A DNA stretch of 45,041 nt. It comes from Cytophagales bacterium (lineage in GTDB: Bacteria; Bacteroidota; Bacteroidia; Cytophagales; JAHDFW01). The DNA lies in contig JAHDFW010000005.1 in the NCBI GenBank assembly GCA_020627945.1, positions 1 to 45,041 on the forward strand. The letters are read 5' to 3'. Each line of letters opens with the position of its first letter. The stretch's first letter is position 1. A model generated the notes under the pieces. That model worked only from the letters and a program-made list of their open reading frames with translations. It was not told where the DNA came from and did no database searches. Made by a program: the position numbers and the translations under genes. Below, piece after piece: positions 36,427 through 45,041 of this stretch.

Positions 36427-37203
36427 ATGATTTCGTATAAGACGGAAGAAGAAATTGAATTAATAAGGCAAAGCGCCGATGTATTGGGAAGAGCCCATGC
36501 AGAAGTAGCTAAGTTGATCAGGCCTGGAATAACAACCATAGAGCTTGATAAAGTTGCCGAAGAATTTATAAATGATGCGGGAGGACGTCCCTCGTTTAAA
36601 AATTATCATGGTTTTCCTTACACACTATGTATTTCGCCAAATGAACAGGTGGTACATGGTTTTCCAGGGAAGTATGAATTGAAAGAAGGAGATATAATCT
36701 CGGTTGATTGTGGAGTTTTCCTAAATGGTTTTCACAGTGATTCAGCATATACGTATGCTGTGGGAGAGGTTAGTGAAGATGTTACTAATTTGCTTAAGCA
36801 TACTAATGAGTCTTTGTACTTAGGTATTGAAAACGCAATAGCAGGTAACAGAATAGGAGATATTGGGAATGCAATTCAAACTTTCGTTGAGGATAAAGGA
36901 TATTCCGTAGTAAGAGAACTTGTAGGACATGGGATCGGAAGAGATTTACATGAAAAACCAGAAGTTCCAAACTATGGTAAAAGAGGTAGAGGAACCAAGT
37001 TGAAAGAAGGAATGGTACTTGCAATTGAGCCTATGATTAATTTAGGAACTAAGCGAGTTGTGCAAGAGAATGATGGTTGGACAATCAGAACAGAAGATCG
37101 AAAGTATTCTGCTCATTTTGAACATACCGTTGTAGTAAAGAAAGATTGTGCGGAGATATTAACTACGCATAAATATATTGAAGAAGTATTAAATAAAAGT
37201 TAA
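36427..37203 (+). CDS. map: Methionine aminopeptidase, type I
   Basis: This enzyme removes the initiator methionine. All five metal ligands are seen: Asp94 (SVDCG), Asp105 (HSDSA), His168 (GHGIG), Glu201 (AIEPM) and Glu232 (FEHT). His77 (VVHG) is the substrate histidine. At 258 residues it is the short form without an N-terminal SH3/zinc extension. The stop codon overlaps the infA start by one base (TAATG), so IF-1 and the enzyme are coupled. Confidence 0.97.
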   Translation: MISYKTEEEIELIRQSADVLGRAHAEVAKLIRPGITTIELDKVAEEFINDAGGRPSFKNYHGFPYTLCISPNEQVVHGFPGKYELKEGDIISVDCGVFLNGFHSDSAYTYAVGEVSEDVTNLLKHTNESLYLGIENAIAGNRIGDIGNAIQTFVEDKGYSVVRELVGHGIGRDLHEKPEVPNYGKRGRGTKLKEGMVLAIEPMINLGTKRVVQENDGWTIRTEDRKYSAHFEHTVVVKKDCAEILTTHKYIEEVLNKS

Positions 37204-37421
37204 TGGCTAAACAAGCATTAATAGAACAGGATGGAGTAATAACAGAAGCTCTTTCTAACGCCATGTTTAGAGTGGAGTTAGAAAATGGCCACACTGTAAT
37301 TGCGCATATCTCAGGTAAAATGAGAATGCACTACATCAAACTTCTTCCTGGTGATAAAGTTAAATTAGAAATGTCTCCTTACGACCTAACTAAAGGTCGC
37401 ATAGTGTACAGATATAAATAA
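37203..37421 (+). CDS. infA: Translation initiation factor IF-1
   Basis: The 72-residue OB-fold protein contains [20 protein letters not shown] and [20 protein letters not shown]. It blocks the A site during initiation. It overlaps map by one base and lies 8 bp before rpmJ, in the secY-map-infA-rpmJ-rpsM order common in many bacteria. Confidence 0.97.
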   Translation: MAKQALIEQDGVITEALSNAMFRVELENGHTVIAHISGKMRMHYIKLLPGDKVKLEMSPYDLTKGRIVYRYK

Positions 37422-37429
37422 GTTTTAAG

Positions 37430-37546
37430 ATGAAAGTTAGAGCGTCAGTAAAAAAGAGAAGCGCGGACTGTAAGATCGTGCGTAGAAAAGGGAGAATTTA
37501 CGTGATTAACAAAAAGAACCCTAAATTTAAACAAAGACAAGGATAA
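37430..37546 (+). CDS. rpmJ: 50S ribosomal protein L36, zinc-free form (bL36)
   Basis: The 38-residue product starts [20 protein letters not shown] and ends [12 protein letters not shown]. Of the four residues that hold zinc in the C+ form (Cys11, Cys14, Cys27, His33) only Cys14 remains; the others are Ser, Asn and Phe. It is thus the zinc-independent form. Full length and in the normal place before rpsM. Confidence 0.95.
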   Translation: MKVRASVKKRSADCKIVRRKGRIYVINKKNPKFKQRQG

Positions 37547-37551
37547 TTATT

Positions 37552-37920
37552 ATGGCTAGGATTGCAGGAGTAAATATTCCAGATAATAAGAGAGGAGAGA
37601 TCTCCCTAACTTATATTTATGGTATCGGAAAATCTTCCGCTCAATCTATTTTAGATCAAGCGGGAATCAGCAGAGACAGTAAGGTTTCTGAATGGTCTGA
37701 AGAAGAGCAAGGAAAGATTCGTGATATTATTGCAGATAATTATTCTGTAGAAGGTGTATTAAGATCTGAAACTCAAATGAACATCAAACGTTTGATGGAC
37801 ATCGCATGTTACAGAGGACTAAGACACAGAAGAGGACTTCCATTGAGAGGTCAACGAACTAAGAATAATGCTCGTACCAGAAAAGGTAAGAGAAAAACAG
37901 TAGCTAATAAGAAAAAATAG
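37552..37920 (+). CDS. rpsM: 30S ribosomal protein S13 (uS13)
   Basis: The 122-residue product has [20 protein letters not shown], the helix-two-turn-helix [13 protein letters not shown], and the basic tail [20 protein letters not shown] that enters between tRNAs in the 30S P site. First of the alpha gene set. Confidence 0.98.
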   Translation: MARIAGVNIPDNKRGEISLTYIYGIGKSSAQSILDQAGISRDSKVSEWSEEEQGKIRDIIADNYSVEGVLRSETQMNIKRLMDIACYRGLRHRRGLPLRGQRTKNNARTRKGKRKTVANKKK

Positions 37921-37926
37921 GTTCTA

Positions 37927-38319
37927 ATGGCAAAAGGTAGAAGCGAAAAAAGCAAAAAGAGAGTAGTCAAAGTAGATGCAATGGGACAAGTGCACGTAAA
38001 GGCTAGTTTCAACAATGTAATTATTTCCGTAACCAACATGCAAGGTCAGGTAATTAGCTGGTCTTCTGCGGGTAAGATGGGCTTTAGAGGTTCAAAAAAG
38101 AACACTCCATATGCTGCACAAACTGCAACAGCTGATTGTGTGCAAAAAGCTTACGATCTTGGTTTAAGAAAGGCGGAAGTATTTGTAAAAGGTTCTGGTT
38201 CTGGTAGAGATTCTGCCATTAGAACAGTTCAAAATACTGGTGTGGATGTAGTAGCGATCAAAGATGTTACTCCACTTCCTCACAATGGTTGTCGTCCTCC
38301 TAAAAGAAGAAGAGTATAA
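37927..38319 (+). CDS. rpsK: 30S ribosomal protein S11 (uS11)
   Basis: The 130-residue product has [20 protein letters not shown] and the end [18 protein letters not shown]. The asparagine-glycine pair in PHNG is the known isoaspartate site in other bacteria. A 72-bp gap follows before rpsD. Confidence 0.98.
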   Translation: MAKGRSEKSKKRVVKVDAMGQVHVKASFNNVIISVTNMQGQVISWSSAGKMGFRGSKKNTPYAAQTATADCVQKAYDLGLRKAEVFVKGSGSGRDSAIRTVQNTGVDVVAIKDVTPLPHNGCRPPKRRRV

Positions 38320-38391
38320 ATTATCTTTATTAGTCGGATAAACCAGACATAAACCTAGATATCAACATCAGATAGAGTTAAAGAATTAATT
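38320..38391 (+). other. Unusually long spacer between rpsK and rpsD
   Basis: Gaps between other alpha-set genes are 5-20 bp, this one is 72 bp. It has no TAnnTTTG box. A small hairpin, GTCGG (38333-38337) with CC-A-GAC (38343-38348, one bulged A), is possible. It could be a leader for S4 feedback control, but the E. coli S4 site is upstream of rpsM and no similarity is claimed. Confidence 0.3.
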
Positions 38392-38997
38392 ATGGCAAGA
38401 TTTAGAGGTCCAAAATCCAAAGTTGCTCGTAGATTTAATGAGCCAATTTTTGGTCCAAGTAAGGCACTTAAAAATAAACCTTACGGTCCAGGGCAACACG
38501 GAAGATCAAGAAGAAGAAAGCAATCTGAATATGCAGTTCAGTTGATGGAGAAACAAAAAGCAAAATACACTTATGGTGTACTTGAGCGTCAGTTCTCAAA
38601 TCTTTTTGATAAAGCTTCTCGTCAAAAGGGAATTACAGGTACAAACTTGTTGAACCTTTTGGAGGCTAGACTAGATAATACTATTTATCGTTTAGGAATT
38701 TCTCCTACTCGTAGAGGTGCGCGTCAATTAGTATTGCACAAGCACGTTACAGTAAATGGTGAAATCGTTAACATTCCATCTTACTCGCTTAAAGTGGGAG
38801 ACAAAGTTGCAGTTCGTGAAAGATCAAAATCTTTAGAGATCGTAACTAACAGTCTAGCATCTTATGCTTCAAGAAGAACTGCTTGGTTAGAGTGGAATAG
38901 TGAAAAATTAGAAGGTACATTCACAAGAACTCCTGGAAGAGAGGAGATTCCTGAAAACATTCAGGAGCAACTAATTGTAGAATTGTACTCTAAATAA
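38392..38997 (+). CDS. rpsD: 30S ribosomal protein S4 (uS4)
   Basis: S4 starts 30S body assembly. The 201-residue product has the S4 domain [20 protein letters not shown] and [20 protein letters not shown] in the middle. The N terminus ([20 protein letters not shown]) has no zinc-binding cysteines, so it is the C-minus form. Confidence 0.97.
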   Translation: MARFRGPKSKVARRFNEPIFGPSKALKNKPYGPGQHGRSRRRKQSEYAVQLMEKQKAKYTYGVLERQFSNLFDKASRQKGITGTNLLNLLEARLDNTIYRLGISPTRRGARQLVLHKHVTVNGEIVNIPSYSLKVGDKVAVRERSKSLEIVTNSLASYASRRTAWLEWNSEKLEGTFTRTPGREEIPENIQEQLIVELYSK

Positions 38998-39017
38998 AAA
39001 TTAAAAAACAACTGACA

Positions 39018-40004
39018 ATGTCAATATTAGCGTTTCAAAGACCAGATAAGGTTATAATGCAAAAGGCCGATGAGTTCAAAGGTCTTTTCGAATTTCGCCC
39101 ACTAGAAAAGGGATATGGTGTTACGATTGGTAACGCTCTAAGAAGAATTTTACTTTCTTCTTTGGAAGGGTATGCAATCAATAGCATTCGTATTCCAGGT
39201 GTATTACATGAATTTTCTACTATCGAAGGTGTAACTGAAGATGTAGCTAATATCATTCTTAATCTTAAGCAAATCAGATTTAAGAAAGTAGGTGATGCTA
39301 ATGATGAGAAGGTAGTTGTTCGTGTTAAAGGTAAAAACGAAGTTACAGGAGCTGATATCAGCAAAGCTTGTTCTGGTTTCGAAGTTCTAAATCCTGACCA
39401 TGTTATTTGTAATATGGAAAAGACGGTAGATTTCGAATTGGAACTTACTATCAACAAAGGTCGTGGTTATGTATCTGCTGAAGAGTATAAAATCATAGAT
39501 CCAGTTGTAGGTCAAATTGCTATCGATGCTATCTACACTCCGATTAAAAACGTAACTTATAACGTTGAAAATACTCGTGTAGAGCAAAAAACTGATTATG
39601 AAAAATTAATCATAGAGTTGGAATCAGATGGGTCTATCCACCCAGAAGATGCTTTGAAAGGAGCTGCTTCTATTCTTATCCAACACTTCATGTTGTTCTC
39701 TGATCAAACTATGACGTTTGAAACTACTACTGCTGAAGAAGAGAACAAAGTAGATGAAGAAATGCTTCACATGAGAAAACTGTTGAAAACTCCACTAGCA
39801 GATATGGATTTATCTGTGAGAGCTTACAACTGTTTGAAAGCTGCAGATATCAAGACTCTTGGAGAACTTGCTGCATTAGAAGTTTCTGATATGATGAAAT
39901 TTAGAAACTTTGGTAAGAAATCATTAACCGAATTGGAAGCACTTATGGCAGAAAAGAACCTTTCTTTCGGAACAGATATATCAAAATATAACTTAGACGA
40001 TTAA
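39018..40004 (+). CDS. rpoA: DNA-directed RNA polymerase subunit alpha
   Basis: The 328-residue product has the N-terminal dimer domain ([40 protein letters not shown]) and the C-terminal DNA-binding domain (about 250-320: [36 protein letters not shown]). Together with rpoB and rpoC in this window it completes the core enzyme. It is followed by rplQ after 11 bp. Confidence 0.98.
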   Translation: MSILAFQRPDKVIMQKADEFKGLFEFRPLEKGYGVTIGNALRRILLSSLEGYAINSIRIPGVLHEFSTIEGVTEDVANIILNLKQIRFKKVGDANDEKVVVRVKGKNEVTGADISKACSGFEVLNPDHVICNMEKTVDFELELTINKGRGYVSAEEYKIIDPVVGQIAIDAIYTPIKNVTYNVENTRVEQKTDYEKLIIELESDGSIHPEDALKGAASILIQHFMLFSDQTMTFETTTAEEENKVDEEMLHMRKLLKTPLADMDLSVRAYNCLKAADIKTLGELAALEVSDMMKFRNFGKKSLTELEALMAEKNLSFGTDISKYNLDD

Positions 40005-40015
40005 GGAAAGATAAG

Positions 40016-40591
40016 ATGAGACACGGTAAGAAATTTAATCATTTAGGAAGAAAGGCTGGCCATAGAAAAGCTATGCTTTCCAACATGGCATCTTCTTTGA
40101 TCAAGCACAAGAGAATTAACACAACTGTAGCAAAAGCTAAAGAGCTTAGAAAGTATGTTGAGCCTTTGATTACTAAAGCGAAGGATGATACTACTCACTC
40201 TAGAAGAGTTGTTTTCTCTTACTTGCAAAACAAAGAAACTGTTACTGAATTATTCGGTGAGATTGCTTCTAAGGTAGGTGGTCGTCCAGGAGGATATACT
40301 CGTATTCTTAAAACTGGTAACCGTCTTGGAGACAACGCTGAAATGTGCTTGATCGAATTGGTAGACTTCAACGAAACTTACGTGAAAGAAGATAAGCCTA
40401 AGAAGGCTAAATCGACAAGACGTGGTAAATCTAAGAAGAAGGCTGACGATGCGCCTGCAACTGAAGCAAAAACTGAAGAGAAGGCAGAAGCTAAAGCTGA
40501 AAAAGCTCCTAAAGCAAAAAAAGAAACTAAAGCTGAAGAGCCAAAGGCTGAAACTGAAGAAAAGAAAGACGATAATAAGTCTGAAGAATAA
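40016..40591 (+). CDS. rplQ: 50S ribosomal protein L17 (bL17) with long charged C-terminal extension
   Basis: Residues 1-120 are a normal L17 ([40 protein letters not shown]). Residues from about 124 to 191 form an extension of Lys, Glu and Ala, first basic ([13 protein letters not shown]) and then mixed-charge, ending DDNKSEE. It is expected to be disordered and is not needed for the L17 fold. It is the last gene of the alpha set, followed by a terminator at 40620. Confidence 0.95.
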   Translation: MRHGKKFNHLGRKAGHRKAMLSNMASSLIKHKRINTTVAKAKELRKYVEPLITKAKDDTTHSRRVVFSYLQNKETVTELFGEIASKVGGRPGGYTRILKTGNRLGDNAEMCLIELVDFNETYVKEDKPKKAKSTRRGKSKKKADDAPATEAKTEEKAEAKAEKAPKAKKETKAEEPKAETEEKKDDNKSEE

Positions 40592-40619
40592 TGAAAATTA
40601 TATTTCAACAATAATTTAT

Positions 40620-40654
40620 AAAAGGGAATTGACTTTGGTTGATTCCCTTTTTTT
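40620..40654 (+). terminator. Rho-independent terminator after rplQ
   Basis: AAAAGGGAAT (40620-40629) pairs with ATTCCCTTTT (40642-40651), a perfect 10-bp stem with a 12-nt loop that can close further by a T-G wobble. A run of seven T covers 40648-40654. The last T of the run is the first base of the carA -7 element. Confidence 0.85.
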
Positions 40655-40661
40655 ATTTTTG
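40629..40661 (+). promoter_or_regulatory. Probable carA promoter, very close to the start codon
   Basis: TATTTTTG at 40654-40661 fits TAnnTTTG exactly. The -33 candidates are TTG at 40629 (22-bp spacer) or TTTG at 40634 (16-bp spacer), neither ideal. With the -7 box ending 4 bp before the carA ATG, the transcript would start at or near the start codon. Confidence 0.5.
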
Positions 40662-40665
40662 CGTT

Positions 40666-41763
40666 ATGGAAAACAAAGCAACACTACTACTTGACGATGG
40701 CACCATATTCGAAGGAGAAGCGATAGGTGCAACTGGAACAACTACTGGAGAAATTTGTTTCAACACTGGACTAACTGGATATCAGGAAGTATTTACTGAT
40801 CCATCGTATTTTGGACAACTAATCGTAATGACCTTTCCTCATATAGGAAATTATGGAACAGCGCCAGAGGAAATTGAATCTGGATCCGTGAAAATTAAGG
40901 GTCTTATTTGTAAAGAGTTTAGTAAAACTTACTCCAGGGATATGGCGGATCAGTCACTACAGTCTTTTTTTGAAGCTAATAAGATTGTTGGAATTACAGG
41001 TATTGATACCAGACAGCTAGTAAGACATATTCGTGACAAAGGAGCAATGAATGCTATTATTAGCTCTGAAGGTAAGTCAGTCGAAACCCTTAAGAATGAA
41101 CTAAATGAAGTTCCTAGCATGGCAGGATTGTCTTTATCTCAACATGTTTCTACTCAAGAACCTTATGATTTAGGGGAAGAGAAGGATGGCTTTAAAGTGG
41201 CAGTTTTAGATTTTGGAGTTAAGAAAAACATTCTTAGAAACTTTACGAAAAGAAATTGTCAGTTGAGGGTTTTTCCAATGGGAAGTGACCTAAAAGATAT
41301 AGAAGCATGGCAGCCAGATGGATATTTTCTTTCTAATGGTCCTGGCGACCCAGAAGCTATGGTGGAATCTATTGATTTAGTAAAGCAAGTTTTGGAATTG
41401 GATAAGCCAATATTTGGGATTTGCTTAGGACACCAGTTATTATGTCTGGCAAATGGACTTACAACGTATAAAATGCATTCTGGTCATAGAGGGTTAAATC
41501 ATCCTGTGAAGAACCTTATTACTGGTAAATGTGAAGTTACCTCTCAAAATCATGGTTTTGCGGTTGATGCTAAAAGCATTGAAAACAATCCAAAGGTGGA
41601 ATTGACTCATATAAACCTTAATGATAATACTGTAGAAGGAATTCGAATTAAGGATAAAAATATCTTCTCTGTTCAACATCACCCAGAAGCATCTCCTGGT
41701 CCACATGATTCTGATTATTTGTTTGATCAGTTCATTACGATGTTAGAAGAGGTTACTGTTTAA
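40666..41763 (+). CDS. carA: Carbamoyl-phosphate synthase small (glutaminase) subunit
   Basis: CarA releases ammonia from glutamine for CarB to make carbamoyl phosphate for arginine and pyrimidines. The 365-residue product has the N-terminal CarA domain (TGTTTGEICFNTGLTGYQEV, residues 22-41) and a class I glutaminase domain with nucleophile Cys253 (FGICLGHQ) and the His339/Glu341 pair (QHHPEASPGP). The ATG at 40666 begins MENKATLLLDDG, as expected for the family; an upstream TTG in frame is rejected. carB is not adjacent: eno follows after an 84-bp gap with its own promoter. Confidence 0.96.
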   Translation: MENKATLLLDDGTIFEGEAIGATGTTTGEICFNTGLTGYQEVFTDPSYFGQLIVMTFPHIGNYGTAPEEIESGSVKIKGLICKEFSKTYSRDMADQSLQSFFEANKIVGITGIDTRQLVRHIRDKGAMNAIISSEGKSVETLKNELNEVPSMAGLSLSQHVSTQEPYDLGEEKDGFKVAVLDFGVKKNILRNFTKRNCQLRVFPMGSDLKDIEAWQPDGYFLSNGPGDPEAMVESIDLVKQVLELDKPIFGICLGHQLLCLANGLTTYKMHSGHRGLNHPVKNLITGKCEVTSQNHGFAVDAKSIENNPKVELTHINLNDNTVEGIRIKDKNIFSVQHHPEASPGPHDSDYLFDQFITMLEEVTV

Positions 41764-41774
41764 TAGACAATAAC

Positions 41775-41805
41775 TTTGTAGAATGTAGAACATCCACTAT
41801 ATTTG
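41775..41805 (+). promoter_or_regulatory. Promoter of eno
   Basis: TTTG at 41775-41778 and TATATTTG at 41798-41805 are both exact consensus, separated by 19 bp. Transcription should begin near 41809-41812, leaving a leader of about 38 nt of A-rich sequence before the ATG. The bases after the -7 box (GTGGA) differ from the ribosomal promoters. Confidence 0.78.
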
Positions 41806-41826
41806 GTGGAATAACAATTGAATTAA

Positions 41827-43122
<1,296 letters not shown>

Positions 43123-43143
43123 AATAAACGTGCACAAATTCAT

Positions 43144-43175
43144 AAAGCCTTGTCGAATTTCGGCAGGGCTTTTTT
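43144..43175 (+). terminator. Rho-independent terminator after eno
   Basis: The stem 43144-43155 with 43161-43172 has 12 pairs, including two G-T wobbles, a 5-nt loop (AATTT) and a T run at 43170-43175 followed by GTTTT. Position 21 bp after the eno stop fits. Confidence 0.85.
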
Positions 43176-43275
43176 GTTTTCTTTGGTTTTACCGAACTAT
43201 ATTGTGTCTCCATCTAAATATTATAGGCATTTGGTGAATTAATATTAACTTGGCTTGAAGAGAACGATCGATTAG

Positions 43276-43884
43276 GTGTATAAATCAATTATTAAACCAG
43301 CGGGAGATACAATAGCTGCTCTGTTGCTACTATTGCTTACCAGTCCATTCTGGACGGTTTGTATACTGTTGTTATCAATAGCCAATAGAGGTACACCCTT
43401 CTTTTACCAAACAAGACCTGGTCGCGGTGAAAAACTGTTTAGGATAATCAAGTTCAAGACCATGAATGATCGAAAAGGAACAGATGGAGAATTACTTCCT
43501 GATAAAGACCGCTTAACCAGTGTTGGGAAGATTGTTCGGAAATTATCTTTAGATGAATTACCTCAGTTAATTAATGTTGTTAAAGGAGATATTAGCTTAA
43601 TTGGTCCTAGACCATTACTCCCTGAATATTTACCTCTGTATAATGCTAAACAACGTCGGCGCCATGAAGTTAAACCAGGTATTTCTGGCTGGGCTCAGGT
43701 AAATGGAAGAAACTCCATTACTTGGGAACAAAAATTTAATTTCGACGTCTATTATGTGGATAATCAGAGTTTTATTTTGGACATAAAGATTTTATTTATG
43801 ACCATTTATAAAGTGTTGAAGTTAGAAGGAATTAGTGCTGAAGGAGAAGCAACAATGTCAAAATTTCAAGGTTCTCGCGACTAA
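43276..43884 (+). CDS. Polyprenyl-phosphate sugar-1-phosphate transferase (PglC/WcaJ C-terminal type)
   Basis: These monotopic enzymes move a sugar phosphate from a UDP-sugar to undecaprenyl phosphate to start surface glycan synthesis. The 202-residue product is the minimal form. It has one membrane-embedded helix at about 12-35, KFKTMND near 59-65, the catalytic Asp93-Glu94 pair in SLDELPQL, GDISLIGPRP (104-113) and KPGISGWAQVNGRN (133-146). The start is GTG at 43276, because an in-frame TAG lies just before it. No other glycan gene is in the window and no promoter could be assigned. The sugar specificity is unknown. Confidence 0.88.
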   Translation: MYKSIIKPAGDTIAALLLLLLTSPFWTVCILLLSIANRGTPFFYQTRPGRGEKLFRIIKFKTMNDRKGTDGELLPDKDRLTSVGKIVRKLSLDELPQLINVVKGDISLIGPRPLLPEYLPLYNAKQRRRHEVKPGISGWAQVNGRNSITWEQKFNFDVYYVDNQSFILDIKILFMTIYKVLKLEGISAEGEATMSKFQGSRD

Positions 43885-44301
43885 AATTACCTGCTCTTAC
43901 TAAATTTGTCTGATTCCAAGATTTTTCATCTAAACTCCAATTAGCAGTACGGTTCGGTTTAGTGGTTTGGGCTTTTCTAGGTTTATTTTTTGAAGTAATT
44001 AAATAGTGATAGTCCTTAAGATATAAAACTCTTAATTAATTGTAGAATCGTTAAATTTCATAATTTATTAAGCTGTTTAAGCGGTTCTTTCCCTAGGGAT
44101 AATATGGAATTACGTCAAGTTGATATTAATTAGTCCACATTTTTTTTTACTTATATAATAAGGCTTGATTGAGTTATTATATGTACTTTTTGATTTAGTC
44201 GAGTTTTATATGCGGCAGGTGCAATTGTATTAAAAAAGGAATTTGTAAAACAAGCTTGCATATAATGCTTTTCGTTTCGTATTTTTGATTGATTTACTGT
44301 T
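43885..44301. other. AT-rich intergenic region without a recognised gene
   Basis: About 417 bp between the sugar transferase and the final gene. I see no convincing reading frame or tRNA. One AT-only hairpin is possible, 44153-44161 with 44174-44182 (9 bp, 12-nt loop), after a nine-T run at 44140-44148. The right end holds the promoter candidate for the next gene. No clear terminator was found for the transferase gene. Confidence 0.5.
44256..44287 (+). promoter_or_regulatory. Candidate promoter of the terminal surface-protein gene
   Basis: TATTTTTG at 44280-44287 matches the -7 consensus. TTG at 44256-44258 gives a 21-bp spacer. The ATG at 44302 is 14 bp after the -7 box, so the leader would be only about 10 nt. 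Confidence 0.5.
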
Positions 44302-45041
44302 ATGTTATTAGAGGTGCTATCGGGAAAGTTAAAAGTGGTTTATAGGTTTGTTTTGGCCGTTTGCGGGATTTTTATCGTGGTTAATGGCTATTCTCAAAAT
44401 ACTGTGGGAATCGGAACTGATACCCCTAATGGTAATGCTGTACTAGATTTGGTTTCTACAGATCAAGGAATTTTAGTGCCACGTTTGTCTAGTGCTCAAA
44501 TTGCAGGAATGACGTTAGGTGCTTCTGATGAGGGGATGATGGTTTATGATTCAACCAATACTGCCTTTATGTATTGGGATGGTGTCAATTGGCAGGCTAT
44601 CGGTGGGGATAATGATTGGTCTGTTTCTGGAAATCAAATGTATAACACTAATTTTGGGAATGTAGGAGTTCAGACCAATAACCCATTAACTCCTATTCAA
44701 ATAGGGGATATTTTTCATTTCGACACAGTAGCACTCTTAGGTTTGCAAATTCCCTATATGACTAAGAATTTGATTTATGATCCTGTTTCAGGTAAATTTG
44801 TTCATACTCAAGATGGAGACGGTGGACTTTTCTATTTTGGAAGTAATGAAATAGGGTTTGAATTGTATGACTCTCTTGGCGCAGGCCAAGTAAGCCCAGA
44901 CAATATCTCATCAGCAAGGTTGGATGACCAATCGTATGATATTAGGTTTAGAAATACTGATTTTGGACAGTTTACATTTTCGGATACGAATGCTGCTTTT
45001 ACTTTAAGGCTGCCTAATAATAATGTATCTCATTACTGGAC
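44302..45041 (+). CDS. Secreted surface protein with VGIGT-type N terminus, 3'-truncated by the window edge
   Basis: At least 246 codons are open to the last base without a stop. A signal peptide (about residues 1-32, with VVYRFVLAVCGIFIVVNGYS as core) is followed by QNTVGIGTDTPNGNAVLDLV, STDQGILVPRLSSAQ, GMMVYDSTNTAFMYWDGVNW and NVGVQTNNPLTPIQIG. VGIGT..P..A.LDL and GIL.PRL segments, as well as the Y(W)DG..W step, are common in Bacteroidota secreted proteins resembling tail-fibre or adhesin shafts, often with a chaperone-like or sorting domain at the C terminus, which here lies outside the window. The substrate or partner is unknown. Confidence 0.75.
   Translation, partial: MLLEVLSGKLKVVYRFVLAVCGIFIVVNGYSQNTVGIGTDTPNGNAVLDLVSTDQGILVPRLSSAQIAGMTLGASDEGMMVYDSTNTAFMYWDGVNWQAIGGDNDWSVSGNQMYNTNFGNVGVQTNNPLTPIQIGDIFHFDTVALLGLQIPYMTKNLIYDPVSGKFVHTQDGDGGLFYFGSNEIGFELYDSLGAGQVSPDNISSARLDDQSYDIRFRNTDFGQFTFSDTNAAFTLRLPNNNVSHYW

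Noticed and set aside
43230-43253. Promoter for the sugar transferase (TTTG at 43230, TAACTTGG at 43246)
   Set aside because: The spacer is only 12 bp and the -7 box deviates, so it does not meet the pattern of the other sites.

Overview
The window is a chromosomal housekeeping segment of a member of the Bacteroidota, most likely the Flavobacteriia/Flavobacteriales. Several signs agree: a C-terminal domain resembling the type IX secretion sorting signal on one secreted protein, a YtxJ-type bacilliredoxin, a DUF3467 gene after rpoC, Bacteroidota-type promoters (TTTG, about 19 bp, TAnnTTTG), start codons mostly preceded by A-rich rather than Shine-Dalgarno sequence, and the zinc-free form of ribosomal protein L36. 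The DNA is AT-rich and almost all genes of the large operons lie on the + strand. Genus cannot be decided from the sequence alone.

Layout. Positions 1-9004 are a mixed accessory/cell-envelope region: the end of a Lys/Arg-rich repeat protein that runs in from outside the window, a bacilliredoxin, a GNAT acetyltransferase coupled to dapF (minus strand), a LOG-family nucleotide hydrolase, two MltD-like lytic transglycosylases flanking an unrecognised secreted protein, a RidA protein, and a large secreted protein with a T9SS-like tail (minus strand). Positions 9139-22679 carry a tRNA-Tyr/Gly/Thr-tuf unit, then tRNA-Trp-secE-nusG-rplKAJL-rpoBC and a DUF3467 gene. Positions 22707-26150 are the str operon (rpsL, rpsG, fusA, rpsJ), closed by a clear terminator. 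Positions 26169-40654 are the S10, spc and alpha gene sets from rplC to rplQ, with an internal promoter-like site before rpsH. After the rplQ terminator come carA, eno, a PglC-type sugar-phosphate transferase, about 420 bp of AT-rich non-coding DNA, and the 5' part of a secreted surface protein cut by the window end.

How it works together. Around 32 ribosomal proteins, three tRNA species plus tRNA-Trp, EF-Tu, EF-G, IF-1, the RNA polymerase core subunits, NusG, the SecYE translocon and methionine aminopeptidase are made from a few adjacent transcripts. Promoters for the translation genes share an extended core (TAC-Y-TTTGC-nn-TCC) not seen at the eno, carA or terminal-gene promoters, suggesting a shared initiation signal for growth-rate genes. 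Terminators are reused as promoters at two junctions (tuf/tRNA-Trp and rplQ/carA). I found no defence system, prophage, insertion sequence or CRISPR array. The most unusual material is the repeat protein at the left edge, the secreted orphan with a His/Cys arrangement at 4596-5387, the TTG start and upstream hairpin of rpoB, and the compact regulatory junctions.
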